From Loxodes magnus (taxonomy: Eukaryota > Ciliophora > Karyorelictea > Loxodida > Loxodidae): a stretch of DNA of 64,000 nt. The position numbers were made by a program, and so were the translations under genes. The DNA is taken from positions 558,001-622,000 of the forward strand of contig CAMPDV010000065.1 in the NCBI GenBank assembly GCA_946699065.1, written 5' to 3'. The stretch's first letter is position 1. Every line of letters starts with the position of its first letter. This document shows, piece after piece, positions 13,259 to 25,876 of the stretch. Below the pieces are notes generated by a model. That model had not been told where the DNA came from, did no database searches, and saw nothing but the letters and a program-made list of their open reading frames with translations.

Positions 13259-14561
13259 GACTGAAATAGAATTTTAAGTAAATTAAAATAAGTGAGACTG
13301 AAATAGAGTTTTGAGTAAATTAAAATAAATGTGACTGAAATAGAATTTCAAGTAAATTAAAATCAGTTTAACTGAAATAGAATTTTAAGTAAATTAAAAG
13401 CAGTTTGACTGAAATAGAAATTTAAGTAAATTTATGAATAAGTTTGACTGAAATAGAATTTTAAGTAAATTAAAATAAGTTTGAATGAAATAGAATTTTA
13501 AGTAAATTAAAATCAGTTTGACTGAAATAGAATTTTAAGTAAATTAAAATAAGTTTGAATGAAATAGAATTTTAAGCAAATTAAAATCAGTTTGACTGAA
13601 TCAGAATTTTAAGTAAATTAAAAGAAGTGAGACTGATAAAGTATTTTAAGTAAATTAAAATAAATATGACTGAAATAGAATTTTAAGTAAATTAAAATCA
13701 GTTTGACTGAAATAGAATTTTAAGTAAATTAAAATAAGTTTGACTGAAATAGAAATTTAAGTAAATTAAAATAAGTGAGACTGAAATAGAATTTTAAGTA
13801 AATTAAAATCAGTGTGATGAAATACAATTTTAAGTAAATTTAAATAAGTTAGACTGAAATAGAATTTTAAGTAAATTAAAATCAGTTTGACTGAAATAGA
13901 ATTTTAAGTAAATTAAAATCAGTTTGACTGAAATAGAATTTTAAGTAAATTAAAATAAGTTTGACTGAAATAGAATTTTAAGTAAATTAAAATCAGTTTG
14001 ACTGAAATAGAATTTTAAGTAAATTAAAATAAGTTTGAATGAAATAGAATTTTTAGTAAATTAAAATAAGTGTGACTGAAATAGAATTTTAAGTAAATTA
14101 AAATCAGCATGACTGAAATAGAATTTTAAGTAAATTAAAATAAGTGAGACTGAAATAGATTTTCAAGTAAATTAAAATAAGTTTGACTGAAATAGAATTT
14201 TAAGTAAATTAAAATCAGTTTGACTGAAATAGAAATTTAAGTAAATTAAAATAAGTTTGAATGAAATAGAATTTTAAGTAAATTAAAATAAGATTGACTG
14301 AAATAGAATTTTAAGTAAATTAAAAATGTTTGACTGAAATAGAATTTTAAGTAAATTAAAATAAGTATGACTGAAATTGAATTTTAAGTAAATTAAAATA
14401 AGTGAGACTGAAAAAGTATTTTAATTAAATTAAAATAAATGTTACTGAAATAGAATTTTAAGTAAATTAAAATCAGCACGACTGAAATAGAATTTCAAGT
14501 AAATTAAAATAAGTTTGGCTGAAATAGAATTTTAAGTAAATTAAAATCAGTTTGACTGAAA
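13259..14561 (+). repeat. Long-range copy B of a 1.3 kb block (partner 1501-2805)
   Basis: Shares the ordered rare variants of 1501-2805, 11.76 kb away. It differs by scattered substitutions (for example TTTAACTG near 13370 where the partner has TTTGACTG). It has its own patch at about 13800-13840 with the GTGATGAAATACAATT monomer, which the left copy lacks. Confidence 0.8.
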
Positions 14562-15461
14562 TTGAATTTTAAGTAAATTAAAAATGTTTGACTGAAATAA
14601 AATTTTAAGTAAATTAAAATAAATGTGACTGAAATAGAATTTTAAGTAAATTAAAATAAGTGTGACTGAAATAGAATTTTAAGTAAATTAAAATCAGTTT
14701 GACTGAAATAGAATTTTAAGTAAATTAAAATAAGTTTGACTGAAATAGAATTTTAAGTAAATTAAAATCAGTGTGACTGAAATAGAATTTTAAATAAATT
14801 AAAAATGTTTGACTGAAATAGAATTTTAAGTAAATTTAAATAAGTTAGACTGAAATAGAATTTTAAATAAATTAAAATCAGTGTGATGAAATACAATTTT
14901 AAGTAAATTAAAATAATTATGACTGAAATTGAATTTTAAGTAAATTAAAATAAGTGAGACTGAAAAAGTATTTTAATTAAATTAAAATCAGTATGACTGA
15001 AATAGAATTTTAAGTAAATTAAAATAAGTATGACTGAAATAGAATTTTAAGTAAATTAAAATAAGTATGACTGAAATTGAATTTTAAGTAAATTAAAATA
15101 AGTGTGACTGAAAAAGTATTTTAATTAAATTAAAATCAGTATGACTGAAATAGAATTTTAAGTAAATTAAAATAAGTATGACTGAAATTGAATTTTAAGT
15201 AAATTAAAATAAGTGAGACTGAAAAAGTATTTTAATTAAATTAAAATAAATATGACTGAAATAGAAATTTAAGTAAATTAAAATAGTTTGACTGAAATAG
15301 AAATTTAAGTAAATTAAAATAAGTTTGACTGAAATAGAAATTTAAGTAAATTTTAATAAGTTTGAATGAAATAGATTTTTAAGTAAATTAAAATAAGTAT
15401 GACTGAAATAGAATTTTAAGTAAATTAAAATAAGTATGATAGAAATAGAATTTTAAGTAAA
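14562..15461 (+). repeat. Mixed satellite monomers rich in GTGAGAC with AAAAAGTATT tails
   Basis: Three times in this stretch a GTATGACTGAAATTG monomer is followed by GTGAGAC or GTGTGAC, then GAAAAAGTATTTTAATT. These linked changes travel together elsewhere in the array. No higher-order tandem was resolved. Confidence 0.75.
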
Positions 15462-17088
15462 TTAAAATAAGTTTGACTGAAATAGAATTTTAAGTAAATT
15501 AAAATAAGTGTGACTGAAATAGAATTTTAAATAAATTAAAAATGTTTGACTGAAATAGAATTTTAAGTAAATTAAAATCAGTGTGATGAAATACAATTTT
15601 AAGTAAATTTAAATAAGTTAGACTGAAATAGAATTTTAAGTAAATTAAAATAAGTGTGACTGAAAAAGTATTTTAAGTAAATTAAAATCAGTATGACTGA
15701 AATGGAATTTTAAGTAAATTAAAATAAGTTTGACTGAAATAGAATTTTAAGTAAATTAAAATAAGTTTGACTGAAATAGAATTTTAAGTAAATTAAAATC
15801 AGTGTGACTGAAATATAATTTTTAGTAAATTTAAATAAGTGTGACTGAAAAAGTATTTTAAGTAAATTAAAATAAGTGTGACTGAAATAGAATTTTAAGT
15901 AAATTAAAATCAGCACGACTGAAATAGAATTTCAAGTAAATTAAAATAAGTTTGACTAAAATAGAATTTTAAGTAAATAAAAATAAGTTTGACTGAAATA
16001 GAATTTTAAGTAAATTAAAATAAGTATGACTGAAATTGAATTTTAAGTAAATTAAAAATGTTTGACTGAAATAGAATTTTAAGTAAATTAAAATAAGTAT
16101 GACTGAAATTGAATTTTAAGTAAATTAAAATAAGTGAGACTGAAAAAGTATTTTAATTAAATTAAAATAGTTTGACTGAAATAGAAATTTAAGTAAATTA
16201 AAATAAGTTTGACTGAAATAGAAATTTAAGTAAATTAAAATAAGTTTGAATGAAATAGAATTTTAAGTAAATTAAAATAAGTATGACTGAAATAGAATTT
16301 TAAGTAAATTAAAATAAGTATGATAGAAATAGAATTTTAAGTAAATTAAAATCAGTTTGACTGAAATAGAATTTTAAGTAAATTAAAATAAGTTTGACTG
16401 AAATAGAATTTTAAGTAAATTAAAATAAGTGTGACTGAAATAGAATTTTAAATAAATTAAAAATGTTTGACTGAAATAGAATTTTAAGTAAATTAAAATC
16501 AGTGTGATGAAATACAATTTTAAGTAAATTTAAATAAGTTAGACTGAAATAGAATTTTAAGTAAATTAAAATAAGTGTGACTGAAAAAGTATTTTAAGTA
16601 AATTAAAATCAGTATGACTGAAATGGAATTTTAAGTAAATTAAAATAAGTGTGACTGAAATAGAATTTTAAGTAAATTAAAATAAGTTTGACTGAAATAG
16701 AATTTTAAGTAAATAAAATAAGTATGATAGAAATAGAATTTTTAGTAAATTTAAATAAGTGTGACTGAAAAAGTATTTTAAGTAAATTAAAATAAGTGTG
16801 ACTGAAATAGAATTTTAAGTAAATTAAAATCAGCACGACTGAAATAGAATTTCAAGTAAATTAAAATAAGTTTGACTGAAATAGAATTTTAAGTAAATAA
16901 AAATAAGTTTGACTGAAATAGAATTTTAAGTAAATTAAAATAAGTATGACTGAAATTGAATTTTAAGTAAATTAAAAATGTTTGACTGAAATAGAATTTT
17001 AAGTAAATTAAAATAAGTATGACTGAAATAGAATTTTAAGTAAATTAAAATAAGTGAGACTGAAAAAGTATTTTAATTAAATTAAAAT
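15462..17088 (+). repeat. Pair of about 921-bp higher-order units (copies 1 and 2)
   Basis: The string TTTTAAATAAATTAAAAATG occurs at 15525 and 16446, and the flanking GTGATGAAATACAATT and GAAATGG monomers keep the same spacing. The offset is 921 at first and 919-920 after a substituted stretch near 15790-15815. The copies end where AATTAAAATAG at about 16160 meets AATTAAAATCA at about 17080. The same pair occurs again at 18850-20693, offset 3605. Confidence 0.85.
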
Positions 17089-17278
17089 CAGTTTGACTGA
17101 AATAGAATTTTAAGTAAATTAAAATCAGTTTGACTGAAATAGAATTTTAATTAAATTAAAATAAGTGTGACTGAAATAGAAATTTAAGTAAATTAAAATA
17201 AGTGTGACTGAAATAGAATTTTAAGTAAATTAAAATAAGTTTGACTGAAATAGAATTTTAAGTAAATTAAAATAAGTG

Positions 17279-18178
17279 TGACTGAAATAGAATTTTAAAT
17301 AAATTAAAAATGTTTGACTGAAATAGAATTTTAAGTAAATTAAAATCAGTGTGATGAAATAGAATTTTAAGTAAATTAAAATAAGTTTGACTGAAATAGA
17401 ATTTCAAGTAAATTAAAATAAGTTTGACTGAAATAGAATTTTAAGTAAATTAAAATCAGTTTGAATGAAATAGAATTTTAAGTAAATTAAAATAAATGTG
17501 ACTGAAATAGAATTTTAAGCAAATTAAAATAGTTTGACTGAAATAGAATTTTAAGTAAATTAAAATCAGTTTGACTGAAATAGAATTTCAAGTAAATAAA
17601 ATAAGTATGATAGAAATAGAATTTTAAGTAAATTAAAATAAGTGTGACTGAAATAGAATTTTAAGTAAATTTAAATAAGTTAGACTGAAATAGAATTTTA
17701 AGTAAATTAAAATCAGTTTGACTGAAATAGAATTTTAAATAAATTAAAAATGTTTGACTGAAATAGAATTTTAAGTAAATTAAAATCAGTGTGATGAAAT
17801 AGAATTTTAAGTAAATTAAAATAAGTTTGACTGAAATAGAATTTCAAGTAAATTAAAATAAGTTTGACTGAAATAGAATTTTAAGTAAATTAAAATCAGT
17901 TTGAATGAAATAGAATTTTAAGTAAATTAAAATAAATGTGACTGAAATAGAATTTTAAGCAAATTAAAATAGTTTGACTGAAATAGAATTTTAAGTAAAT
18001 TAAAATCAGTTTGACTGAAATAGAATTTCAAGTAAATAAAATAAGTATGATAGAAATAGAATTTTAAGTAAATTAAAATAAGTGTGACTGAAATAGAATT
18101 TTAAGTAAATTTAAATAAGTTAGACTGAAATAGAATTTTAAGTAAATTAAAATCAGTTTGACTGAAATAGAATTTTAA
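17279..18178 (+). repeat. Tandem duplication, period 440 bp (12 monomers)
   Basis: Bases 17279-17738 recur at +440 (17719-18178) with no difference seen. The left boundary is set by 17278 G against 17718 T, and the right by 17739 A against 18179 G. The markers are AATTTTAAATAAATT, GTGATGAAATAG, AAGCAAATT and GTATGATAG. Confidence 0.92.
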
Positions 18179-18849
18179 GTAAATTAAAAATGTTTGACTG
18201 AAATAGAATTTCAAGTAAATTAAAATAAATATGACTGAATCAGAATTTTAAGTAAATTAAAAATGTTTGACTGAAATAGAATTTTAAGTAAATTAAAATA
18301 ATTATGACTGAAATTGAATTTTAAGTAAATTAAAATAAGTGAGACTGAAATAGATTTTCAAGTAAATTAAAATCAGTTTGACTGAAATAGAATTTTAAGT
18401 AAATTAAAATCAGTTTGACTGAAATAGAATTTTAAGTAAATTAAAATAAGTTTGACTGAAATAGAAATTTAAGTAAATTAAAATAAGTTTGAATGAAATA
18501 GAATTTTAAGTAAATTAAAATAAGTATGACTGAAATAGAATTTTAAGTAAATTTAAATAAGTTAGACTGAAATTGAATTTTAATTAAATTAAAATCAGTG
18601 TGACTGAAATAGAATTTTAAATAAATTAAAAATGTTTGACTGAAATAGAATTTTAAGTAAATTAAAATCAGTGTGACTGAAATAGAATTTTAAATAAATT
18701 AAAATCAGTGTGATGAAATACAATTTTAAGTAAATTAAAATAATTATGACTGAAATTGAATTTTAAGTAAATTAAAATAAGTGAGACTGAAAAAGTATTT
18801 TAATTAAATTAAAATAAATATGACTGAAATAGAAATTTAAGTAAATTAA

Positions 18850-20693
18850 AATAGTTTGACTGAAATAGAAATTTAAGTAAATTAAAATAAGTTTGACTGA
18901 AATAGAAATTTAAGTAAATTAAAATAAGTTTGAATGAAATAGAATTTTAAGTAAATTAAAATAAGTATGACTGAAATAGAATTTTAAGTAAATTAAAATA
19001 AGTATGATAGAAATAGAATTTTAAGTAAATTAAAATCAGTTTGACTGAAATAGAATTTTAAGTAAATTAAAATAAGTTTGACTGAAATAGAATTTTAAGT
19101 AAATTAAAATAAGTGTGACTGAAATAGAATTTTAAATAAATTAAAAATGTTTGACTGAAATAGAATTTTAAGTAAATTAAAATCAGTGTGATGAAATACA
19201 ATTTTAAGTAAATTTAAATAAGTTAGACTGAAATAGAATTTTAAGTAAATTAAAATAAGTGTGACTGAAAAAGTATTTTAAGTAAATTAAAATCAGTATG
19301 ACTGAAATGGAATTTTAAGTAAATTAAAATAAGTGTGACTGAAATAGAATTTCAAGTAAATTAAAATAAGTTTGACTGAAATAGAATTTTAAGTAAATTA
19401 AAATCAGTGTGACTGAAATATAATTTTTAGTAAATTTAAATAAGTGTGACTGAAAAAGTATTTTAAGTAAATTAAAATAAGTGTGACTGAAATAGAATTT
19501 TAAGTAAATTAAAATCAGCACGACTGAAATAGAATTTCAAGTAAATTAAAATAAGTTTGACTGAAATAGAATTTTAAGTAAATAAAAATAAGTTTGACTG
19601 AAATAGAATTTTAAGTAAATTAAAATAAGTATGACTGAAATTGAATTTTAAGTAAATTAAAAATGTTTGACTGAAATAGAATTTTAAGTAAATTAAAATA
19701 AGTATGACTGAAATTGAATTTTAAGTAAATTAAAATAAGTGAGACTGAAAAAGTATTTTAATTAAATTAAAATAGTTTGACTGAAATAGAAATTTAAGTA
19801 AATTAAAATAAGTTTGACTGAAATAGAAATTTAAGTAAATTAAAATAAGTTTGAATGAAATAGAATTTTAAGTAAATTAAAATAAGTATGACTGAAATAG
19901 AATTTTAAGTAAATTAAAATAAGTATGATAGAAATAGAATTTTAAGTAAATTAAAATCAGTTTGACTGAAATAGAATTTTAAGTAAATTAAAATAAGTTT
20001 GACTGAAATAGAATTTTAAGTAAATTAAAATAAGTGTGACTGAAATAGAATTTTAAATAAATTAAAAATGTTTGACTGAAATAGAATTTTAAGTAAATTA
20101 AAATCAGTGTGATGAAATACAATTTTAAGTAAATTTAAATAAGTTAGACTGAAATAGAATTTTAAGTAAATTAAAATAAGTGTGACTGAAAAAGTATTTT
20201 AAGTAAATTAAAATCAGTATGACTGAAATGGAATTTTAAGTAAATTAAAATAAGTGTGACTGAAATAGAATTTTAAGTAAATTAAAATAAGTTTGACTGA
20301 AATAGAATTTTAAGTAAATTAAAATCAGTGTGACTGAAATATAATTTTTAGTAAATTTAAATAAGTGTGACTGAAAAAGTATTTTAAGTAAATTAAAATA
20401 AGTGTGACTGAAATAGAATTTTAAGTAAATTAAAATCAGCACGACTGAAATAGAATTTCAAGTAAATTAAAATAAGTTTGACTGAAATAGAATTTTAAGT
20501 AAATAAAAATAAGTTTGACTGAAATAGAATTTTAAGTAAATTAAAATAAGTATGACTGAAATTGAATTTTAAGTAAATTAAAAATGTTTGACTGAAATAG
20601 AATTTTAAGTAAATTAAAATAAGTATGACTGAAATTGAATTTTAAGTAAATTAAAATAAGTGAGACTGAAAAAGTATTTTAATTAAATTAAAA
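18850..20693 (+). repeat. Tandem pair of 921-bp higher-order units (copies 3 and 4)
   Basis: About 18850-19772 recurs at +921 (19771-20693), with only isolated changes seen (for example TTTCAAG at about 19350 against TTTTAAG at about 20271). The right boundary is AATTAAAATAG against AATTAAAATCAG. Upstream of 18850 the offset becomes 958, one monomer more, so one copy has lost or gained a single monomer. About 15525-16640 matches 19130-20245 at +3605, so this pair and the 15.5 kb pair share an origin. Confidence 0.88.
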
Positions 20694-22006
20694 TCAGTTT
20701 GACTGAAATAGAATTTTAAGTAAATTAAAATCAGTTTGACTGAAATAGAATTTCAAGTAAATTAAAATAAGTTTGACTGAAATAGAATTTTAAGTAAATA
20801 AAAATAAGTTTGACTGAAATAGAATTTTAATTAAATTAAAATAAGTGTGACTGAAATAGAAATTTAAGTAAATTAAAATAAGTGTGACTGAAATAGAATT
20901 TTAAGTAAATTAAAATAGTTTGACTGAAATAGAATTTTAAGTAAATTAAAATAAGTTTGACTGAAATAGAATTTTAAGTAAATTAAAATCAGTTTGACTG
21001 AAATAGAATTTTAAGTAAATAAAAATAAGTTTGACTGAAATAGAATTTTAAGTAAATTAAAATAAGTTTGACTGAAATAGAAATTTAAGTAAATTAAAAT
21101 CAGTTTGACTGAAATAGAATTTTAAGTAAATTAAAATAAGTGTGACTGAAATAGAATTTTAAGTAAATTAAAATAAGTGTGACTGAAATATAATTTTAAG
21201 TAAATTAAAATCAGTTTGACTGAAATAGAATTTTAAGTAAATTAAAATAAGTGTGACTGAAATAGAATTTTAAGTAAATTAAAATCAGCACGACTGAAAT
21301 AGAATTTCAAGTAAATTAAAATAAGTTTGACTGAAATAGAATTTTAAGTAAATAAAAATAAGTTTGACTGAAATAGAATTTTAAGTAAATTAAAATAGTT
21401 TGACTGAAATAGAATTTTAAGTAAATTAAAATAGTTTGACTGAAATAGAATTTCAAGTAAATAAAATAAGTATGATAGAAATAGAATTTTAAGTAAATTA
21501 AAATCAGTGTGACTGAAATAGAATTTTAAGTAAATTAAAATCAGTTTGACTGAAATAGAATTTTAAGTAAATTAAAATCAGTTTGACTGAAATAGAATTT
21601 TAAGTAAATTAAAATAAGTATGAATGAAATAGAATTTTAAGTAATTTAAAAATGTTTGACTGAAATAGAATTTTAAGTAAATTAAAATAAGTATGACTGA
21701 AATTGAATTTTAAGTAAATTAAAATAAGTGAGACTGAAAAAGTATTTTAATTAAATTAAAATAAATATGACTGAAATTGAATTTTAAGTAAATTAAAATC
21801 AGCACGACTGAAATAGAATTTCAAGTAAATTAAAATAAGTTTGACTGAAATAGAATTTTAAGTAAATTAAAATCAGTTTGACTGAATCAGATTTTTAAGT
21901 AAATTAAAAAAGTATGAATGAAACAGAAATTTAAGTAAATTAAAATAACTTTGACTGAAATAGAATTTTAAGTAAATTAAAATAAGTTTGACTGAAATAG
22001 AATTTC
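20694..22006 (+). repeat. Mixed satellite monomers, no higher-order period resolved
   Basis: Plain monomers with TAAATAAAAATAAG variants (about 20791, 21011, 21346) and GCACGAC at about 21288 and 21800. Nothing else is visible. Confidence 0.75.
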
Positions 22007-22348
22007 AAGTAAATTAAAATAAGTTTGACTGAAATAGAATTTTAAGTAAATTAAAATCAGTGTGACTGAAATATAATTTTTAGTAAATTTAAATAAGTGT
22101 GACTGAAAAAGTATTTTAAGTAAATTAAAATAAGTGTGACTGAAATAGAATTTTAAGTAAATTAAAATAAGTTTGACTGAAATAGAATTTTAAGTAAATT
22201 AAAATCAGTGTGACTGAAATATAATTTTTAGTAAATTTAAATAAGTGTGACTGAAAAAGTATTTTAAGTAAATTAAAATAAGTGTGACTGAAATAGAATT
22301 TTAAGTAAATTAAAATAAGTTTGACTGAAATAGAATTTTAAGTAAATT
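22007..22348 (+). repeat. Tetramer higher-order unit of 148 bp, tandem
   Basis: About 2.3 copies of a four-monomer unit with period 148 (4 x 37). The marker CAGTGTGACTGAAATATAAT lies at 22058 and 22206, followed in each copy by TTTAGTAAATTTAAATAAG and GAAAAAGTATT. The left boundary is 22006 C against 22154 T; the copies part at about 22201/22349. The same 148-bp spacing of this marker recurs at 23759/23907 and 26966/27114. Confidence 0.88.
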
Positions 22349-22872
22349 TATGAATAAGTTTGACTGAAATAGAATTTTATGTAAATTAAAATAAGTTTGA
22401 ATGAAATAGAATTTTAAGTAAATTAAAATAAGTTTGACTGAAATAGAATTTCAAGTAAATTAAAATAAGTGTGACTGAAATAGAATTTTAAGTAAATTAA
22501 AATCAGTTTGAATGAAATAGATTTTCAAGTAAATTAAAATCAGTTTGACTGAAATAGAATTTTAATTAAATTAAAATAAGTGTGACTGAAATAGAAATTT
22601 AAGAAAATTAAAATAAGTGTGACTGAAATAGAATTTTAAGTAAATTGAAATAGTTTGACTGAAATAGAATTTTAAGTAAATTAAAATAAGTTTGACTGAA
22701 ATAGAATTTTAAGTAAATTTATGAATAAGTTTGACTGAAATAGAATTTTATGTAAATTAAAATAAGTTTGAATGAAATAGAATTTTAAGTAAATTAAAAT
22801 AAGTTTGACTGAAATAGAATTTCAAGTAAATTAAAATAAGTTTGACTGAAATAGAATTTTAAGTAAATTAAA
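22290..22872 (+). repeat. Dispersed copy (partner 27715-28297), offset 5425
   Basis: The two AAATTTATGAATAAG monomers at 22344 and 22715 correspond to 27769 and 28140, each followed by AATTTTATG and GTTTGAATG. Scattered substitutions separate the copies (for example AAGAAAATT near 22592). Confidence 0.82.
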
Positions 22873-23560
22873 ATCAGTTTGACTGAAATAGAATTTTAAG
22901 TAAATTAAAATTAGTGTGATGAACTAGAATTTTAAGTAAATTAAAATAAGTTTGACTGAAATAGAAATTTAAGTAAATTAAAATAAGTATGATAGAAATA
23001 GAATTTTAAGTAAATTAAAATAAGTGTGACTGAAATAGAATTTTAAGTAAATTTAAATAAGTTTGAATGAAATTGAATTTTAATTAAATTAAAATCAGTA
23101 TGAATGAAATAGAATTTTAAGTAAATTAAAATAAGTTTGACTGAAATTGAATTTTAAGTAAATTAAAATAAGTGTGACTGAAAAAGTATTTTAAGTAATT
23201 TAAAAGCAGTTTGACTGAAATAGAATTTTAAGTAAATTAAAAGCAGTTTGACTGAAATAGAATTTTAAGTAAATTAAAATAGTTTGACTGAAATAGAAAT
23301 TTAAGTAAATTAAAATAAGTTTGACTGAAATAGAAATTTAAGTAAATTAAAATAAGTTTGAATGAAATAGAATTTTAAGTAAATTAAAATAAGTATGACT
23401 GAAATAGAATTTTAAGTAAATTAAAAAAGTATGAATGAAACAGAAATTTAAGTAAATTAAAATAACTTTGACTGAAATAGAATTTTAAGTAAATTAAAAT
23501 AAGTTTGACTGAAATAGAATTTCAAGTAAATTAAAATAAGTTTGACTGAAATAGAATTTT

Positions 23561-24240
23561 AATTAAATTATAATAAGTGTGACTGAAATAGAATTTTAAG
23601 TAAATTAAAAAAGTATGAATGAAACAGAAATTTAAGTAAATTAAAATAACTTTGACTGAAATAGAATTTTAAGTAAATTAAAATAAGTTTGACTGAAATA
23701 GAATTTCAAGTAAATTAAAATAAGTTTGACTGAAATAGAATTTTAAGTAAATTAAAATCAGTGTGACTGAAATATAATTTTTAGTAAATTTAAATAAGTG
23801 TGACTGAAAAAGTATTTTAAGTAAATTAAAATAAGTGTGACTGAAATAGAATTTTAAGTAAATTAAAATAAGTTTGACTGAAATAGAATTTTAAGTAAAT
23901 TAAAATCAGTGTGACTGAAATAGAATTTTTAGTAAATTTAAATAAGTGTGACTGAAAAAGTATTTTAAGTAAATTAAAATAAGTGTGACTGAAATAGAAT
24001 TTTAAGTAAATTAAAATCAGCACGACTGAAATAGAATTTCAAGTAAATTAAAATAAGTTTGACTGAAATAGAATTTTAAGTAAATAAAAATAAGTTTGAC
24101 TGAAATAGAATTTTAAGTAAATTAAAATAAGTATGACTGAAATTGAATTTTAAGTAAATTAAAAATGTTTGACTGAAATAGAATTTTAAGTAAATTAAAA
24201 TAAGTATGACTGAAATTGAATTTTAAGTAAATTAAAATAA
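23561..24240 (+). repeat. Dispersed copy (partner 26768-27448), offset 3207-3208
   Basis: It starts with AATTAAATTATAATAAG at 23561 and 26768 and includes a 148-bp tetramer pair. The offset rises by one base where TAAATAAAAATAAG (about 24081) has become TAAATTAAAAATAAG (about 27285). It ends where GTTTGAC at 24241 meets GTGAGAC at about 27449. Similarity resumes at about 24355-24636 against 27563-27844. Confidence 0.84.
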
Positions 24241-24737
24241 GTTTGACTGAAATAGAATTTTAAGTAAATTAAAATAAGTGTGACTGAAATAGATTTTTAA
24301 GTAAATTAAAATCAGCACGACTGAAATAGAATTTCAAGTAAATTAAAATAAATATGACTGAATCAGAATTTTAAGTAAATTAAAAATGTTTGACTGAAAT
24401 AGAATTTTAAGTAAATTAAAATAAGTATGACTGAAATTGAATTTTAAGTAAATTAAAATAAGTGAGACTGAAAAAGTATTTTAAGTAAATTAAAATCAGT
24501 ATGACTGAAATAGAATTTTAAGTAAATTAAAATAAGTTTGACTGAAATAGAATTTTAAGTAAATTTATGAATAAGTTTGACTGAAATAGAATTTTATGTA
24601 AATTAAAATAAGTTTGAATGAAATAGAATTTTAAGTAAATTAAAATCAGTCTGACTGAAATAGAATTTTAAGTAAATTAAAATAAGTGTGACTGAAATAG
24701 AATTTTAAGTAAATTAAAATCAGTTTGACTGAAATAG

Positions 24738-25876
24738 AATTTTAAGTAAATTAAAAATGTTTGACTGAAATAGAATTTTAAGTAAATTAAAATAAGTATG
24801 ACTGAAATTGAATTTTAAGTAAATTAAAATAAGTGAGACTGAAAAAGTATTTTAATTAAATTAAAATAAATATGACTGAAATAGAATTTTAAGTAAATTA
24901 AAATCAGCACGACTGAAATAGAATTTCAAGTAAATTAAAATAAGTTTGACTGAAATAGAATTTTAAGTAAATTAAAATCAGTTTGACTGAATCAGAATTT
25001 TAAGTAAATTAAAAATGTTTGACTGAAATAGAATTTTAAGTAAATTAAAATAAGTATGACTGAAATTGAATTTTAAGTAAATTAAAATAAGTGAGACTGA
25101 AAAAGTATTTTAATTAAATTAAAATAAATATGACTGAAATAGAAATTTAATTAAATTAAAATAGTTTGACTGAAATAGAAATTTAAGTAAATTAAAATAA
25201 GTATGATAGAAATAGAATTTTAAGTAAATTAAAATAAGTGTGACTGAAATAGAATTTTAAGTAAATTTAAATAAGTTAGACTGAAATTGAATTTTAATTA
25301 AATTAAAATCAGTATGAATGAAATAGAATTTTAAGTAAATTAAAATAAGTTTGACTGAAATTGAATTTTAAGTAAATTAAAATAAGTGTGACTGAAAAAG
25401 TATTTTAAGTAATTTAAAATAAGTTTGACTTAAATAGAATTTTAAGTAAATTAAAATAAGTATGACTGAAATTGAATTTTAAGTAAATTAAAATAAGTGA
25501 GACTGAAAAAGTATTTTAATTAAATTAAAATAAATATGACTGAAATAGAAATTTAAGTAAATTAAAATAGTTTGACTGAAATAGAAATTTAAGTAAATTA
25601 AAATAAGTTTGACTGAAATAGAAATTTAAGTAAATTAAAATAAGTTTGAATGAAATAGAATTTTAAGTAAATTAAAATAAGTATGACTGAAATAGAATTT
25701 TAAGTAAATTAAAAAAGTATGAATGAAACAGAAATTTAAGTAAATTAAAATCAGTTTGACTGAAATAGAATTTTAAGTAAATTAAAATAAGTTTGACTGA
25801 AATAGATTTTTAAGTAAATTAAAATAAGTTTGACTGAAATAGAATTTTAATTAAATTAAAATAAGTGTGACTGAAA
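24738..25876 (+). repeat. Dispersed copy of 1.1 kb (partner 33949-35087), offset 9211
   Basis: Markers at a constant offset of 9211 include TAATTTAAAATAAG followed by TTGACTTAAATAG (25410/34621), AAATAGTTTGAC (25162/34373 region) and GTATGATAG. Substitutions are few, such as AGAATTTTAAG near 24885 against AGAAATTTAAG in the partner. It ends where GAAATGG near 25875 meets GAAATAG. Confidence 0.85.

Noticed and set aside
15719-15916. Five minus-strand open frames of 65 codons (15719-15916, 19324-19521, 20245-20442, 23826-24023, 27033-27230) as small genes
   Set aside because: They lie wholly in satellite monomers and begin with GTG, provided by the CAGCAC variant. They encode a 37-residue periodic peptide simply because 37 bp read in three frames repeats every 111 bp. 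They stay open only where TTTAAATAAG replaces the usual TTTTAA stop context. They are copies within higher-order units, with no promoter or ribosome-binding signal that stands out from the repeat.
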